This document shows positions 1 to 9,332 of a stretch of 34,295 nt of DNA, piece after piece. The position numbers were made by a program, and so were the translations under genes. Positions within the stretch are counted from its first letter, which is position 1. Every line of letters begins with the position of its first letter. The stretch is from an uncultured Bacteroidota bacterium (GTDB lineage: Bacteria > Bacteroidota > Bacteroidia > NS11-12g > UBA9320). The notes beneath the pieces are model-generated. The model did not search any database and had not been told where the DNA came from. It saw only the letters and a program-made list of their open reading frames with translations. The stretch spans positions 1-34,295 of the forward strand of contig CAJXIQ010000006.1 in the NCBI GenBank assembly GCA_913054375.1, given 5' to 3'.

Positions 1-1095
1 GAGGGAGTATTAGAGGTGATTCAGGATGGGTATGGTTTTCTAAGATCGTCAGATTACAATTATTTGTCTTCACCGGATGATATTTATGTTTCTCAAAACC
101 AGATTAAACTTTTTGGTTTGAAAACAGGAGATACGGTAAAAGGAAATATTCGTCCACCGAAGGAAGGTGAGAAGTATTTTGCCCTTATCAATATCTTGGG
201 TATCAATGGTAGATCGGTAGAGTTTGTGAAAGATAGAGTAGCATTCCATCACCTTACACCACTTTTCCCAGATGAGAAATTCAACCTAGAATACAAAAGC
301 GATAACTACAGTACGCGTATTATGGATATCATCTCACCTATAGGTAAAGGCCAGCGTGGACTTATAGTAGCACAGCCTAAGACGGGTAAAACAATACTAT
401 TGAAGGATATAGCAAACGCAATATCTGAAAACCACCCAGAGGTGTACATGATAATTTTGCTAATAGATGAACGTCCGGAGGAGGTTACAGATATGGCCAG
501 AAATGTAAAAGCGGAAGTAGTAGCTTCTACATTTGATGAACCTGCAGACAAACACGTGAAGCTAGCCAATATTGTACTGGAGAAAGCAAAAAGACTTACA
601 GAGTGCGGTCATGATGTAGTGATCTTACTAGACTCAATCACACGTCTTGCAAGAGCATACAATACGGTACAGCCAGCTAGTGGTAAAATACTAAGCGGTG
701 GTGTAGATGCCAATGCGCTACAGAAACCTAAGCGTTTCTTTGGTGCAGCGCGTAACATTGAGAACGGAGGTTCACTTACTATTATAGCGACTGCTCTTAC
801 TGAGACAGGATCTAAGATGGACGAGGTCATCTTTGAAGAATTTAAAGGAACGGGTAATATGGAGCTACAGTTGGATAGAAAATTATCGAACAAGCGAGTG
901 TACCCTGCTATTGATATTGTCTCGAGTAGTACACGTAGAGAAGATTTACTATTGGATAAAATGGTACTTCAGAAAATGTGGATTATGCGAAATCACTTGG
1001 CAGACATGAACCCTGAAGAGGCGATGAATACGATGCTAAACTACATGAAAGGAACGAAGAACAACGATGAGTTCTTAGTAAGTATGAACGGATAA
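1..1095 (+). CDS. rho: Transcription termination factor Rho, 5' end cut off by the window
   Basis: Rho is the hexameric RNA helicase that ends transcription at Rho-dependent sites. The reading frame is open from the first base, and the residues before the first possible start (GVLEV before [10 protein letters not shown]) already belong to the RNA-binding cold-shock-like domain, so the true start lies upstream. 364 residues are visible; E. coli Rho has 419. The primary RNA-binding domain comes first, then the RecA-like ATPase with Walker A AQPKTGKT near visible residue 124, the [11 protein letters not shown] segment, the Walker B region [16 protein letters not shown], and the Q/R-loop segments [20 protein letters not shown] and [12 protein letters not shown]. 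Similarity to E. coli Rho is continuous to the stop. An intrinsic terminator follows. Identification is certain. Confidence 0.98.
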   Translation, partial: EGVLEVIQDGYGFLRSSDYNYLSSPDDIYVSQNQIKLFGLKTGDTVKGNIRPPKEGEKYFALINILGINGRSVEFVKDRVAFHHLTPLFPDEKFNLEYKSDNYSTRIMDIISPIGKGQRGLIVAQPKTGKTILLKDIANAISENHPEVYMIILLIDERPEEVTDMARNVKAEVVASTFDEPADKHVKLANIVLEKAKRLTECGHDVVILLDSITRLARAYNTVQPASGKILSGGVDANALQKPKRFFGAARNIENGGSLTIIATALTETGSKMDEVIFEEFKGTGNMELQLDRKLSNKRVYPAIDIVSSSTRREDLLLDKMVLQKMWIMRNHLADMNPEEAMNTMLNYMKGTKNNDEFLVSMNG

Positions 1096-1114
1096 TCTGT
1101 TTTACATAAACAAT

Positions 1115-2275
1115 TTAAGGAAGAGTAATTACAATTGATTTGTAGTTACTCTTTTTGTTTTCATGGGGATTGTGTGAGTAGAGGCCTTCTAGCAGTATTT
1201 TATCACCAGATACCAGCTTCTTTAGTCTAATAATCATAGCAGAATTAAAAGTCCCTTCTCCGCTTGACATCATAGAAGGGTTTCCGCCTTGGGGTATCAT
1301 AACTGCTTTGAAACTAATGGGTTCTCCTTTGCTATTTACAAAGCATAATCCTCCAGGCAAGCTATCCATTTGGATTAATTTAAATACGTGAATTAAGAAG
1401 TCTGTGTTTGGTTCTTCAATGTTTATAGAAGTAGCGCATTCTACCTTATCAGTAATAGTAAACCTATAGCCCGGAGTGAAATAGTATTTACCAGCTTTGA
1501 GGTACACCGATCTTCGGAAAGCTATAATATCAGCGTGACCCAGACTCTTTATTTCATTGATAGGCCTAATGAGATCTGAACTAGGCCTAATGTTATAGTC
1601 GTTGATGAATGAGTTTACAGTAAAGTGGTCTACCAGGCTTCTTGGGGCAATCCACATTTCTACTTTTTGGTTAGTGTCATGCCATTCTATTTTGTTCTTA
1701 CAGCTATTGTATCCAAAAGAATCTGTTAGTAAAGTTATGAAATGTTCTTTACTAACTTTTATGTTGTGGTGCATAGGTTCTACTGGAGGCATGGGGAAAT
1801 ACTGCCAGCACGTATCGCGCTCCGGTACAACGAGGGAATCTATTACGATATGAATATCTTCTACCTGATACAGGCCGCCATTTCTCTCAAATTGTATGTC
1901 TCGTATGTGTATGTGGTCGTACGATTTTATGTGACTGAGGGAGGCTTTCAGCGAACTTTGATACACACTTTTTAGGTTACCATCTCCCAAGAGGTAATTC
2001 ACTCGGCCATCATCCATTAACCCTCCAAAGGTAATATCAAGGTTCTTGGCCCAAAGCGTATCTTCTGCATAGTTATAGCAGGTGTCCAAAGTGGTCCAGA
2101 TTCCTTTCAGATGCAGAAACTCCTTCTTGGATAGTATGATAATGGAATCTGTATTGTCCAGAGCTTGATGGCATTTGTCAAGTATCGGGACTACGGGATA
2201 TACCAATTCTTCTTTTGTCTGGGCATTACCCAACAAACAGAAGAATAGTATGCTCAGTAAAAGCAAGTGTTTCAC
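1115..2275 (-). CDS. Secreted protein of unknown function, possible GldM-like C-terminal domain
   Basis: 386 residues, starting at a GTG that overlaps the tilS stop in the sequence GTGA, so translation is probably coupled to tilS. The N-terminus MKHLLLLSILFFCLLGNAQT is a clear Sec signal peptide ending in the Ala-Gln-Thr cleavage pattern common in Bacteroidota. I do not recognise the middle of the protein. The last 80 or so residues (a Gly-Gly stretch, then GTFNSAMIIRLKKLVSGDKI and a closing beta-strand pattern IVITLP) resemble in layout the end of the gliding/type IX secretion protein GldM, but the match is by eye and weak. No membrane helix is seen after the signal. Its last codons also carry the rho terminator hairpin on the other strand. 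It is most likely periplasmic or surface exposed. Confidence 0.75.
   Translation of the reverse strand: MKHLLLLSILFFCLLGNAQTKEELVYPVVPILDKCHQALDNTDSIIILSKKEFLHLKGIWTTLDTCYNYAEDTLWAKNLDITFGGLMDDGRVNYLLGDGNLKSVYQSSLKASLSHIKSYDHIHIRDIQFERNGGLYQVEDIHIVIDSLVVPERDTCWQYFPMPPVEPMHHNIKVSKEHFITLLTDSFGYNSCKNKIEWHDTNQKVEMWIAPRSLVDHFTVNSFINDYNIRPSSDLIRPINEIKSLGHADIIAFRRSVYLKAGKYYFTPGYRFTITDKVECATSINIEEPNTDFLIHVFKLIQMDSLPGGLCFVNSKGEPISFKAVMIPQGGNPSMMSSGEGTFNSAMIIRLKKLVSGDKILLEGLYSHNPHENKKSNYKSIVITLP
1121..1156 (+). terminator. Intrinsic terminator after rho
   Basis: A 14-bp inverted repeat (left arm 1121-1134, right arm 1140-1153, one G-U pair, 5-base loop) runs into five T on the + strand. It begins 25 bases after the rho stop. 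It lies inside the last codons of the convergent gene, whose stop codon is at 1115-1117. Confidence 0.7.
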
Positions 2276-3615
2276 TTCATCGTCAGTTTATACACTATCG
2301 TTCCTGGTTTAGCTCTTAACTTCTCGCTCACTCGCATACCGCATATCCAGAGCACCTCGTCATCTTTGCAGAGCAGTGGGGTTTGGTGCTTGTCTAGTAC
2401 ATTTATCTTTTGATCTATGAAGAAGTCACTTAGCAGCTTGCTGCCTTTCATACCAAGAGGCTGTATACGATCTCCTTCCTGCCAGTAGCGAAGGGATAAC
2501 GGGAATAGCTCCGGTGAGATGCCCACTGTTTCTTCTTTTGGATCGTTAGAAAAAATCAACTCTGTCGTCTTTTTTATTTCTAGCGTATGTTCGCCAAGGG
2601 TAAAATCTCCAGCGGAGTCAATTGCTACAGCGGAGAATTCTTGCGTTTTGTACTTTTGAACTATAAACGTCTTGCGATTTATCAATAATTGGTGTGTGCT
2701 GCTATAAAAAAGAGCTCCAGTAGACGTGCTGCTTTCTAGTATTTGTTCGCATTGCGGGTAGTTAAATTCATAATTGTCTAAAATACGATACAAAAACACA
2801 GCCCCTTGTGGGTAAGTTCTAATTCTTTCACTATCAATGGTTAGAGTATTCTCTTCGTGTGTCACAAGAGCAGCTATTTTCTCTTGTACTAGCCAAGTAA
2901 GAGCTTCGTTCTCTTGTTGCAGTATCTGTATGCTGCTTACTGTGTTTTGCTCAAAATTGGGTAGGTGTTCCACTACCTTAGGTAGCAGTGAATTTCGCCA
3001 TTGGTTTCGGGCATATGTATCACTTGCGTTGGAGCTGTCCTCTCGGTGTGTTATGTTATTTTGTTTCAGGTAATCTTTCACCTGTTGGCCAGTTACAGCC
3101 AGTAGCGGCCGTATGATGTAGTCGCGTTTCATTGGGATACTCTTTAGACCATTGATGCCCGATTGGCGATTTAGGTTGATAAAAAATGTTTCTACCATAT
3201 CGCTCTGGTGATGTGCTGTTATTAGTTTGGTAATTTTACCGTTACTTTTTAGTTCTTCAAAATACGCGTAGCGAATTTCTCGGGCTGCCAGTTGTATATT
3301 CATCTTGTGGTCCTTGGCATACGCATTAGTGTCTACTTCTTTGGTATACACTGCTGTGCAGTAGCTTAGTTGCGTACCAAGGGTACGTACAAAAAGAGCA
3401 TCTGCGTCACTTTCTGTACCGCGCAGCCCAAAGTTGACGTGTACCATAACAAAGGGCAATTGCATCTCTTCCAGTAGATATGCCATACATACAGAATCCT
3501 TCCCACCACTTATAGCAAGACCTATTTGGTCAAGTTTATCCAGTAGTTGGTGTTTTGTTATGAATGATTTTACGGTTTGGAGCACGATGTTTGTAATCAA
3601 TAAAGTAACAAACAT
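2272..3615 (-). CDS. tilS: tRNA(Ile)-lysidine synthase TilS
   Basis: TilS attaches lysine to C34 of the CAU-anticodon tRNA(Ile) using ATP, so that AUA is read as isoleucine. The N-type ATP pyrophosphatase PP-loop SGGKDS is at residues 36-41 with the ATG start at 3615 (447 residues, normal for the family). AREIRYAYFEEL and the TAHHQSDMVETFFINLNR segment with its conserved His-His follow, then GLKSIPMKRDYIIRPLL. The C-terminal TilS domain has RYWQEGDRIQPLGMKGSKLL and ends with LWICGMRVSEKL. The frame is open for 36 more codons upstream, but those would run through the divergent gene's start, so 3615 is preferred; a GTG at 3585 is also possible. The stop overlaps the next gene by 4 bases. Confidence 0.95.
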   Translation of the reverse strand: MFVTLLITNIVLQTVKSFITKHQLLDKLDQIGLAISGGKDSVCMAYLLEEMQLPFVMVHVNFGLRGTESDADALFVRTLGTQLSYCTAVYTKEVDTNAYAKDHKMNIQLAAREIRYAYFEELKSNGKITKLITAHHQSDMVETFFINLNRQSGINGLKSIPMKRDYIIRPLLAVTGQQVKDYLKQNNITHREDSSNASDTYARNQWRNSLLPKVVEHLPNFEQNTVSSIQILQQENEALTWLVQEKIAALVTHEENTLTIDSERIRTYPQGAVFLYRILDNYEFNYPQCEQILESSTSTGALFYSSTHQLLINRKTFIVQKYKTQEFSAVAIDSAGDFTLGEHTLEIKKTTELIFSNDPKEETVGISPELFPLSLRYWQEGDRIQPLGMKGSKLLSDFFIDQKINVLDKHQTPLLCKDDEVLWICGMRVSEKLRAKPGTIVYKLTMK

Positions 3616-3620
3616 AAAGT

Positions 3621-3628
3621 TAATTTTG
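3621..3628 (+). promoter_or_regulatory. Bacteroidota -7 promoter element (TAATTTTG)
   Basis: An exact TAnnTTTG match ends 12 bases before the ATG of the OstA-like gene, implying a very short or leaderless mRNA. I found no well-spaced -33 TTG/TTTG. Only 25 bases separate this start from the divergent tilS start. Confidence 0.45.
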
Positions 3629-3640
3629 CGACCTTCATAC

Positions 3641-5149
3641 ATGCTCAAATCTGCATTTATATACGTTTTTCTGCTTTCGACTCTGGTGACACAGGCACAA
3701 GCACCTGTGAGCAAGCAAACCAAGATAGAAATACTCCGTACAGACGAGTTGGTTTATAACCAAAATAGAGGCCTATATCAAATATGCAAGGGCAATGTAC
3801 AATTCAAGCAAGGTTCCATGCTGATGAATTGTGATAGTGCATATTTTTACGAAGAAGTAAACAAGATTGAGGCCTTTGGTAAAATCCATATTCGCCAAAG
3901 AGATACCGTTGACTTACGGGGTAATTACTTGGAGTACGATGGAGATACACGGTTAGCTAAAGTAAGCCACGATGTGAGGTTTACCGATGGCAAAATGATA
4001 CTTACAACGGACCAATTGAATTATGACATGGTAGAAAAGATAGGCTATTATACTACCGGCGGTACAACAGTGAATGAGGAGGACAAGCTCTATAGTAGGC
4101 GCGGTACGTATTACTCCAGAAGCAAGAATTTGTTTTTTAAAGATTCTGTGCGACTCACTAATCCGGAGTACACAATGGATAGCGATACATTAAAATACAA
4201 TACCATCACTAAATTGGCCACCTTTTTAGGCCCCACCTACATACGCAGTGAGGAAAATGTGATTTATTGTCAATATGGATGGTACAATACGCAATCCAAC
4301 ACATCGCAGTTTAGCCAAGGAGCATACATAGAAGGCAAGGAAAATAAGCTATCAGCTGATAGTATGATGTATTTCAGAAACAGTGGGCTCGGCGAGGCAT
4401 TTGGTAATATAGAACTGATAGATACGTTGGAGGAAATTACGATAACAGGACAATATGGGCGGTATGATCGGCAGAATAAAACAACACTCATTACGGGTGA
4501 ACCAATAGCGATCAAAAATATGGATGGCGACTCCTTTTACCTCAAAGCAGACACCTTCATTGATCGAACAGATACATCTTTAGGTCAAAAAAGAACACTG
4601 TACGCTTTTAAAGGAGTATGTGCTTATAAAAGTGACTTGCAAGCCATTTCAGATTCTATGGTCTATAATTTTACGGATAGTACCATCGGCTTCTATTCCA
4701 GCCCAATCTTATGGACAGATAGCAATCAAATAACAGGGGATACCATCATTGTTTTTCGCAATTCAGAAGGGCTCGAGAGACTTAAAGCGCACAAAAATGG
4801 GTATGTAATAGAAAAAGATCCGAACGGTCTATACAATCAAATAAAAGGAAAATATTTGGAAGCATTCTTTGTGAACGGGAGTATTGATAAAGTAGAAGTA
4901 GACGGCAATGGTCAGAGTGTCTATTATGCCCGCGAGGATAGCACACAGTATAGTGGCGTAAATGACGTTATATGTGGACGCATGACCATAAATATTGATA
5001 CCGTAAGCCGTATACGTAGCATTGTCTTCAAGAACAAACCAAAAGCTACTTTCTCACCGCTAGAAACATTTCCTAAATCAAAAAGCCGATTAGTTGGTTT
5101 TAAATGGAGCGCAGTTTTGCGTCCGACAAAATTTCATTTTTTAAATTAA
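3641..5149 (+). CDS. OstA/LptA-like periplasmic protein, probable lipopolysaccharide transport
   Basis: 502 residues from the ATG at 3641. The N-terminus MLKSAFIYVFLLSTLVTQAQA is a signal peptide. The body is a long run of beta-strand repeats typical of the OstA/LptA fold: NQNRGLYQICKGNVQFKQGS, LMNCDSAYFYEEVNKIEAFG, VDLRGNYLEYDGDTRLAKVS and so on. In this family such repeats form a beta-jellyroll that carries LPS from the inner to the outer membrane (LptA, and the N-terminal part of LptD). No C-terminal LptD barrel is present, so it matches the stand-alone 'OstA-like protein' of Bacteroidota. The frame is open further upstream, but the signal peptide and the -7 element at 3621 fix the start. 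Divergent from tilS. Confidence 0.85.
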   Translation: MLKSAFIYVFLLSTLVTQAQAPVSKQTKIEILRTDELVYNQNRGLYQICKGNVQFKQGSMLMNCDSAYFYEEVNKIEAFGKIHIRQRDTVDLRGNYLEYDGDTRLAKVSHDVRFTDGKMILTTDQLNYDMVEKIGYYTTGGTTVNEEDKLYSRRGTYYSRSKNLFFKDSVRLTNPEYTMDSDTLKYNTITKLATFLGPTYIRSEENVIYCQYGWYNTQSNTSQFSQGAYIEGKENKLSADSMMYFRNSGLGEAFGNIELIDTLEEITITGQYGRYDRQNKTTLITGEPIAIKNMDGDSFYLKADTFIDRTDTSLGQKRTLYAFKGVCAYKSDLQAISDSMVYNFTDSTIGFYSSPILWTDSNQITGDTIIVFRNSEGLERLKAHKNGYVIEKDPNGLYNQIKGKYLEAFFVNGSIDKVEVDGNGQSVYYAREDSTQYSGVNDVICGRMTINIDTVSRIRSIVFKNKPKATFSPLETFPKSKSRLVGFKWSAVLRPTKFHFLN

Positions 5150-5151
5150 CA

Positions 5152-5159
5152 TACCTTTG
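5152..5159 (+). promoter_or_regulatory. Bacteroidota -7 promoter element (TACCTTTG)
   Basis: An exact TAnnTTTG match ends 6 bases before the ATG at 5166 of the desaturase, which predicts an essentially leaderless transcript. It also argues against the in-frame TTG at 5157 as a start. No convincing -33 element at the usual spacing. Confidence 0.45.
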
Positions 5160-5165
5160 CAGAAT

Positions 5166-6260
5166 ATGTCAAACATAGCATTACCAAAATTCAAGTCAGC
5201 CACTGATTTCAGTCGCGAGCTAAGAACCAATGTAGAGAAATATTTTAGAGAGTCAAAAATTTCCAAATTTGCAACACCTTCTCTTAAGGTGAAAGCGGTC
5301 ATTTTGCTCGTTAGTTTCTTTGGTTCCTATGCTGCTATTATGTTTTCGGGGATGTCCATTTGGACACTACTGGCTTTGTGTGGAACCATGGGCCTAGCTA
5401 AGGCTGGAATTGGGATGGGCTTAATGCACGATGCAAATCATGGCTCGTTTTCAAAAAACAAAACAGTCAATAAAATATTTGGATACACCGCAGACATACT
5501 TGGTGTGAGCTCTAGTAACTGGATAAATCAGCACAATAGACTACACCATACGTATACCAACATATACAAGCACGATGAGGATGTACATGGAAAAGGTTTG
5601 TTCCGTTTTACACAAGACGCTCCACGAAATAAAATCCATAAATTTCAGCATGTATACTGGGCATTTTTCTATGGATTCCTGACATTGGGTTGGTTTTTTG
5701 CTGACTTTACGAAGTACAAAGAGTACAGACGAAAAGGTCTAAACAAGGCGAAGGGGATGGAAATTGTCAAAGAGTATGGCGAGATGGTATTTTTCAAGGT
5801 CATTTTTGTAACCTATATGCTAGTGTTACCTATGGTTTTCTTAGACGTTGCTTTTTGGCAGGTAATGATCGGTTTTTTTGTAGTAGAATTTGTCGCAGGA
5901 TGGGTACTCGCAGTGATATTCTCACTCGCACACGTAGTGGACAAGTTTGATTTATCCAACCACGATAAATTTAATGGTACCTCAGAAGATGAGTGGACCG
6001 TACATCAGATACACAATACGTTTGATTTTGCAGTGAAAAACAAAGCGTTAACATGGTACTGCGGAGGGTTAAATTATCAAGTAATACATCATTTATTTCC
6101 AAACATATCACACGCTCATTATCCAAAACTATATGATATAGTGAAAGAAACAGCAAGCAAGCATGGGATCAATTATCAAGAGTTCACCACTTTCAGAGAA
6201 GCACTTGTTTCTCATATCGTGTTTCTACGAAAACTAGGGAGTCCTAAGTTGGCTTTGTAA
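5166..6260 (+). CDS. Membrane fatty acid desaturase (front-end / acyl-CoA type)
   Basis: 364 residues. This membrane di-iron enzyme introduces a double bond into fatty acyl chains and probably tunes membrane fluidity. The three histidine boxes are intact: HDANH at residues 88-92, HNRLHH at 123-128 and QVIHH at 305-309. The Gln in the third box is typical of front-end (delta-5/6-like) and acyl-lipid desaturases rather than stearoyl-CoA types. Hydrophobic segments lie at about 42-85, 165-180 and 210-260, giving the usual four-helix membrane arrangement. The start is the ATG at 5166. Regioselectivity and whether the substrate is acyl-CoA or lipid cannot be read from the sequence. It stands alone, apparently with its own promoter. 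Confidence 0.93.
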   Translation: MSNIALPKFKSATDFSRELRTNVEKYFRESKISKFATPSLKVKAVILLVSFFGSYAAIMFSGMSIWTLLALCGTMGLAKAGIGMGLMHDANHGSFSKNKTVNKIFGYTADILGVSSSNWINQHNRLHHTYTNIYKHDEDVHGKGLFRFTQDAPRNKIHKFQHVYWAFFYGFLTLGWFFADFTKYKEYRRKGLNKAKGMEIVKEYGEMVFFKVIFVTYMLVLPMVFLDVAFWQVMIGFFVVEFVAGWVLAVIFSLAHVVDKFDLSNHDKFNGTSEDEWTVHQIHNTFDFAVKNKALTWYCGGLNYQVIHHLFPNISHAHYPKLYDIVKETASKHGINYQEFTTFREALVSHIVFLRKLGSPKLAL

Positions 6261-6362
6261 GCCGTACTAATTTGCAAACACTTACGTTTATAAGTAAGTA
6301 CCTCACACTTCATAATATGACGGCATTTATCGTCTCTTTTGTATCCAGGTACAGAATTTGGG

Positions 6363-9284
6363 ATGAGATTAATAAAAATGCTAAGAAACACAGTTATTGT
6401 AGTTTTACTACTTACTTCATCAAACTTATTTGCGCCCCCTAGCAGCCCTAACTATTCACACAGTGGTACGTGGGCGGAGACTACGTTTGACTCATTAAGT
6501 GTAGACGATCGTCTGGCTCAATTATTTATGATTGAGGTGCGACCTACCTACGGTGCCAAACACCTTGCTATTGTAGAACGTACAATCAAAGAACACAAGG
6601 TAGGTGGGGTTATATTTTTCAAAGGAAACCCAACGGAACAGGTGAAACTTACGAATAAGTTTCAGCAAATGAGCAAGACCAAAATGCTCGTAGCGATAGA
6701 CGGAGAGTGGGGTCTAGCGATGCGATTAGCCAATACCATTTCATACCCGTATCAATTGGGTTTGGGAAGCATTCAAGACGATAAAATAATATATGATATG
6801 GGAAAAGAGATAGGTCGCCAGTGCAATCGTATAGGCGTTCATGTCAACTTTGCCCCGGTTATTGATGTCAATAACAACCCCAACAATCCAGTAATAAATT
6901 ACCGCTCTTTTGGTGAAGACCCGGATAACGTATCTACCAAAGGATGGGCATATGCTAGCGGCATGCAAGCGGCGGGTGTTATTGCTTGTGCAAAGCATTT
7001 TCCTGGTCATGGAGATACTGACGTAGACTCGCACAAAGATTTGCCAGTGATAAACCATAGTATGGAACGCTTGCGAGAGGTAGAGTTCAAACCATTTGAA
7101 CACCTCACTCGTAAGGGTGTTATGTCGGTCATGACTGCACACTTATACATTCCGGCAATAGACGCAAGAAAAAACATAGCTATTAGCATTTCAGACAAAG
7201 CTATCAATGGTATACTGCGAAGAGAAATGGGTTTTACAGGTCTTTCGTTTACCGATGCACTCAATATGCAAGGAGTTGCTAAGTACCATACAGATGGTGA
7301 GCTGGAGTTAAAAGCATTGATGGCAGGAAATGACGTTTTACTTGCTCCGGGAGATATCCCTAAAGCTATTGGCCTGATAAAAAAAGCAATGGCAGATGGT
7401 ACATTAAGTGAAGACTACGTTTGGAATAAGGTATTAAAAATACTGAATTACAAGCACGCTATGGGCTTACACGAGTTTGAGCCAATAAAGGAATATGGAA
7501 TAGAAGAAGATCTTAATAGTACACGAGCAAAGCACGTGAACTATAAGCTGGTAGAACAGACGTTATGCTTAGCTAAAGACGACAACAGTTTAGTTCCGAT
7601 CAATCCTAAGAGCAACCAAAAAATTCTTTCTATTGCCATAGGTGATGGCAGTAAAACAACGTTTCAGCAGGAGCTCATGTCTATGGGGAATATAACGACC
7701 GCAAGCATTAGTAAAAAGGCCTCTGCGGCTCAATTTTCTGCACTCAAGAACCAAATGGCGGGTTATGACTTGACTATAGTATCGTTGCATAAGACAAGTA
7801 AGTATCCCCCAAATTTTGGGATTACCCCTACATCAGCAAATTTCATTTCTGAAATAGGAACGATGAATAATGTTTTGCTCGTCAATTTTGGCAATCCATA
7901 TAACCTGAAGAAATTTGCAAGCCAGAATAGTGTATTATTAGCGTATGAGGATCAAGAGGCACATCAACTAAAAGCAGCGCAAGCGGTATTTGGCGTTATA
8001 GGTATTAATGGAACGCTACCAGTCACCGTTGGAAGCCAATATAGTGCTAAGATGGGTATTACGACATTGCCAATAAAGGAACTGGTACGTGGTATTCCTG
8101 AGGAAGTAGGAATGAGCAGTAGCCGACTCAGTAAAATAGATAAAATAGCACAAGGTGCTGTGAATAGCGGAGCAACTCCTGGCTGCCAAGTACTGGTAGC
8201 AAAAGGAGGGAGGGTAGTTTATAATAAGAGTTTCGGTAAGCATACTTTTAATAGTAAGCAGAACGTACAAAATTCCGACTTGTACGATTTGGCTAGTCTA
8301 ACCAAAGTGGCTGCTACTACCGTTACGCTGATGAAACTGGAAGAAGATGGACAGCTGTCTTTGGATGATAAAATGGTCAAATACTTGCCGGAGTTAGCTA
8401 CTACTAATAAGTTACATATGACTATTAAAATGGTGCTAGAACACAAAGCCGGATTGAAAGATTGGATACCATTTTATGCAGAAACCACGCAAGATGATTC
8501 TGTGTATGATTCGGTTTACTCCAAAGTACCCACCGCTTTACATACGGTTTTTGTTGGCAACGGTTTGTATATGCTCGACACCTATAAAGAGCGAATTATG
8601 CAACAAATTTATGACTCTGAAGTAGGTACTATAAATAAATACAAGTACAGTGATTTGGGCATGATTCTCATGAAGGAACTCATAGAACGTGTAACTGGAA
8701 CAGATTTTCAAGATTACGTAGATGCGGTATATTTCAAGCCAATGGGGATTAGTAGACTTACTTTTTTACCATTAGATAAGTTTGATAAAGCAGAAATAGT
8801 TCCCACCTCCTTAAGTCCTGATATGCGTCAAGGTTTGGTACACGGTATGGTGCACGATCCAGGAGCAGCTATGCTCGGTGGTGTAAGTGGTCACGCTGGG
8901 CTATTTGGTAATGCAGAGTCCCTTGCGGTACTCATGCAAATGCTACTCAATGGCGGCACCTATAACAATGTCCAATACCTGAAACCAGAGACGATTTCCA
9001 AATTTACCGCAAAACAAGCCCGGGATTCGCGTAGAGGTATAGGATGGGACAAGCCTGAGATGAACAGAAAAAAAGGAAATCCAGCGTCTGATTTAGCATC
9101 AGCAAATTGTTTTGGACATACAGGCTTTACTGGGACGATGATATGGGCAGATCCAGCGTACGATTTGGTATATGTATTCTTGAGTAACAGAGTGTATCCA
9201 ACACAGGACAATCGAAAATTGATCCGTATGGGAGTTCGAACCAACATCATGGACGTGATTTATGAAAGTTTTCTACTTCAGTAA
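6363..9284 (+). CDS. GH3 beta-N-acetylhexosaminidase (NagZ-type) fused to a beta-lactamase-like serine hydrolase
   Basis: 973 residues with an N-terminal signal peptide (MRLIKMLRNTVIVVLLLTSS). Residues about 40-370 are a glycoside hydrolase family 3 domain of the NagZ type: the motif KHFPGHGDTDVDSH at 211-224 supplies the His/Asp general acid-base pair, and Asp298 in SFTDALNMQG is the expected nucleophile. About 380-590 looks like the GH3 C-terminal domain. About 595-973 is a class C beta-lactamase/penicillin-binding-like domain with all three motifs: SLTK at 645-648, YSD at 762-764 and HTG at 919-921. NagZ cleaves GlcNAc-anhydroMurNAc in peptidoglycan recycling; the second domain would be a serine hydrolase such as an esterase or peptidase. 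The export signal suggests action in the periplasm on wall fragments. This two-domain form occurs in Bacteroidota. The ATG at 6363 is preferred; 6378 is possible. Confidence 0.92.
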   Translation: MRLIKMLRNTVIVVLLLTSSNLFAPPSSPNYSHSGTWAETTFDSLSVDDRLAQLFMIEVRPTYGAKHLAIVERTIKEHKVGGVIFFKGNPTEQVKLTNKFQQMSKTKMLVAIDGEWGLAMRLANTISYPYQLGLGSIQDDKIIYDMGKEIGRQCNRIGVHVNFAPVIDVNNNPNNPVINYRSFGEDPDNVSTKGWAYASGMQAAGVIACAKHFPGHGDTDVDSHKDLPVINHSMERLREVEFKPFEHLTRKGVMSVMTAHLYIPAIDARKNIAISISDKAINGILRREMGFTGLSFTDALNMQGVAKYHTDGELELKALMAGNDVLLAPGDIPKAIGLIKKAMADGTLSEDYVWNKVLKILNYKHAMGLHEFEPIKEYGIEEDLNSTRAKHVNYKLVEQTLCLAKDDNSLVPINPKSNQKILSIAIGDGSKTTFQQELMSMGNITTASISKKASAAQFSALKNQMAGYDLTIVSLHKTSKYPPNFGITPTSANFISEIGTMNNVLLVNFGNPYNLKKFASQNSVLLAYEDQEAHQLKAAQAVFGVIGINGTLPVTVGSQYSAKMGITTLPIKELVRGIPEEVGMSSSRLSKIDKIAQGAVNSGATPGCQVLVAKGGRVVYNKSFGKHTFNSKQNVQNSDLYDLASLTKVAATTVTLMKLEEDGQLSLDDKMVKYLPELATTNKLHMTIKMVLEHKAGLKDWIPFYAETTQDDSVYDSVYSKVPTALHTVFVGNGLYMLDTYKERIMQQIYDSEVGTINKYKYSDLGMILMKELIERVTGTDFQDYVDAVYFKPMGISRLTFLPLDKFDKAEIVPTSLSPDMRQGLVHGMVHDPGAAMLGGVSGHAGLFGNAESLAVLMQMLLNGGTYNNVQYLKPETISKFTAKQARDSRRGIGWDKPEMNRKKGNPASDLASANCFGHTGFTGTMIWADPAYDLVYVFLSNRVYPTQDNRKLIRMGVRTNIMDVIYESFLLQ

Positions 9285-9332
9285 AGCATTGGCATCATTT
9301 TTGAAAAATAGGAGAAACAATAATATATAGAA

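Noticed and set aside
3434-3640. Upstream extension of the OstA-like frame to 3434.
   Set aside because: It would be antisense to the TilS catalytic domain and would bury the signal peptide; the promoter element at 3621 supports the later start.
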